Below, piece after piece: positions 6,621 through 7,343 of a DNA stretch of 7,343 nt (its first letter is position 1; each line of letters opens with the position of its first letter). Both the position numbers and the translations under genes were made by a program. Source of the stretch: Candidatus Kaiserbacteria bacterium (GTDB lineage Bacteria; Patescibacteriota; Minisyncoccia; Phycocordibacterales; UBA2100); the NCBI GenBank assembly GCA_026985835.1, contig JALSPS010000095.1, positions 1 through 7,343 on the forward strand, given 5' to 3'. Under the pieces are notes generated by a model. The model was not told where the DNA came from and did no database searches. It saw only the letters and a program-made list of their open reading frames with translations.

Positions 6621-6629
6621 TGCTAGAAT
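6621..6629 (+). promoter_or_regulatory. Extended -10 promoter for dprA
   Basis: TG (6621-6622), one base, then TAGAAT (6624-6629) forms an extended -10, with the hexamer matching TATAAT at five of six positions. The dprA ATG begins seven bases after it, at 6636, where transcription would normally start. A leaderless dprA mRNA is therefore predicted. No good -35 is visible 16-18 bases upstream, as is common for extended -10 promoters. Confidence 0.5.
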
Positions 6630-6653
6630 AACATTATGAAAGAAACTATTCAA
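6625..6653 (-). promoter_or_regulatory. Candidate promoter for the serS-ftsQ-dus-dnaX cluster
   Basis: On the - strand TTGAAT (6648-6653) and TATTCT (6625-6630) are separated by 17 bases; each matches its consensus at four of six positions. The -10 ends eight bases before the serS ATG, so the leader would be 0-2 bases. This -10 occupies the same bases as the dprA -10 on the other strand, and its -35 lies inside dprA codons. A second possible -10, CATAAT, lies eight bases further upstream. Confidence 0.4.
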
Positions 6654-7343
6654 CAATTGGATTTTAATAACTTTCCTCCACTGTTAAAGGAAATCACAGA
6701 TCCGCCAGAGAAGCTTTTTTATAAAGGCCGGGTGCCAAACTGGCAAAAATACAAATTAATCACATTCGTAGGTTCTCGCAAGTATTCATCCTACGGAAAA
6801 CAGGTATGTGAAAAACTTATAAAAGGACTCGCGGGAACCCCTGTGATTGTTGTCTCGGGACTCGCCTATGGAATAGACTCCATAGCGCACAGAGAGGCCT
6901 TGAAACAAAATATAAAAACAATCGCTTTCCCCGGTTCCGGACTACATTCATCTGTGATTTATCCGCGCGGACATACAAAACTTGCAAAAGAAATTCTAGA
7001 CGCAGAAGGCGCTCTCTTTTCAGAATTTTCTGAAAAACAAAAAGCTGCCGCGTGGACATTTCCACAACGCAATAGACTACTCGCCGGCATATCACATATC
7101 ACAGTTGTAATAGAAGCCGAACAAAGAAGCGGAACTCTTATAACCGCGCGACTCGCGACAGAATATAATAGAGATCTCTTTGCCGTACCTCATGACATAA
7201 CACGCCCAACAGCCAAAGGCTCAAACAATTTAATAAAAGAAGGAGCATATACTCTCACATCCTCAGAGGATCTACTAAATGCGCTTAATATAAAACCTGA
7301 AAATAAAAATAATCCAAAAACTGAGAAATATCTAAATCTTTCC
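6636..7343 (+). CDS. dprA: DNA processing protein DprA/Smf (C-terminus cut by window edge)
   Basis: The 236 visible codons cover the Rossmann-fold core of DprA, which protects incoming single-stranded DNA and loads RecA during natural transformation. Motifs are TFVGSRKYSSYG (45-56), VVSGLAYGIDSIAH (71-84), a FPGSGL segment near 98-103 and IYPRGH just after it. Further on are FPQRNRLLAGIS, SGTLITARLATEY, and FAVPHDI followed by KGSNNLIKEGA. The start at ATG 6636 leaves only about 44 residues before the core, so the N-terminal SAM-like domain found in many DprA proteins is absent. The visible end KYLNLS is probably the start of the C-terminal winged-helix domain. Leucine codons differ sharply from neighbouring dus: CTC plus CTA make up 13 of 25 here against 3 of 28 in dus, while TTA plus TTG make up 5 of 25 against 19 of 28. 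Opposite-strand composition explains this at least as well as transfer. Confidence 0.93.
   Translation, partial: MKETIQQLDFNNFPPLLKEITDPPEKLFYKGRVPNWQKYKLITFVGSRKYSSYGKQVCEKLIKGLAGTPVIVVSGLAYGIDSIAHREALKQNIKTIAFPGSGLHSSVIYPRGHTKLAKEILDAEGALFSEFSEKQKAAAWTFPQRNRLLAGISHITVVIEAEQRSGTLITARLATEYNRDLFAVPHDITRPTAKGSNNLIKEGAYTLTSSEDLLNALNIKPENKNNPKTEKYLNLS

Noticed and set aside
6600..6660. Replication origin at the divergent serS/dprA junction
   Set aside because: There are no DnaA-box clusters or AT-rich repeats, and the gap is 19 bases. The + strand stays C-rich on both sides, whereas an origin should flip the skew.
6817..7095. Open frame of 92 codons on the - strand, antisense to dprA
   Set aside because: It lies wholly inside clear dprA coding sequence, shows no recognisable motif, and has arginine/cysteine-rich composition typical of a shadow frame.
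1..7343. CRISPR array, insertion sequence, toxin-antitoxin pair or phage module
   Set aside because: No spaced direct repeats, transposase motifs, terminal inverted repeats or short toxin-antitoxin gene pairs were seen; nearly all sequence is explained by housekeeping genes.

Overview
The window is a compact, AT-rich bacterial segment. Almost every base is coding, several genes overlap, and the only gap over 100 bases holds a tRNA gene. The proteins are short versions of universal families: a 346-aa DnaX, a CNNM protein without a C-terminal domain, a PIF1-like helicase and a FtsQ-like POTRA protein. Shine-Dalgarno sequences are weak or absent. Together these suggest a reduced-genome lineage such as the Patescibacteria/CPR (Parcubacteria-like). 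This is inferred from style and gene content; no taxonomic marker such as 16S rRNA is present. Standard stop codons are used, including TGA for the response regulator.

Layout from right to left. At the right edge dprA (DNA uptake/recombination mediator, cut by the window end) runs on the + strand. It is divergent from everything else, and only 19 bases separate its ATG from the serS ATG. On the - strand a tight cluster follows: serS (seryl-tRNA synthetase), ftsQ-like (cell division), dus (tRNA dihydrouridine synthase) and dnaX (clamp-loader ATPase). Overlaps or gaps of at most about 17 bases indicate one transcript. A tRNA-Gln(UUG) with its own promoter candidate follows. Then come a CNNM/CorB-type membrane protein with a CBS pair, a stand-alone response-regulator receiver, and a PIF1-family helicase that overlaps the receiver gene and is cut at the left window edge.

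How the genes relate. The serS-ftsQ-dus-dnaX run joins translation, division, tRNA modification and replication, which looks like economical packing of housekeeping genes. The receiver-helicase overlap is a plausible coupled pair, but no histidine kinase is visible. DprA and a PIF1-like helicase both handle single-stranded DNA, but they are far apart and on opposite strands, so no joint system can be claimed. Both strands of dprA and of its neighbours show the plus strand C-rich over G. I therefore infer that the - strand is the leading strand and that dprA is transcribed head-on to replication.

I see no CRISPR array, insertion sequence, prophage, toxin-antitoxin pair or clear new defence system. 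The most unusual signals are regulatory and structural: a shared, back-to-back -10 element between serS and dprA that predicts leaderless or near-leaderless mRNAs, a perfect GC-rich 11-bp dyad over the helicase Walker A codons, and a DnaX that lacks the zinc module.
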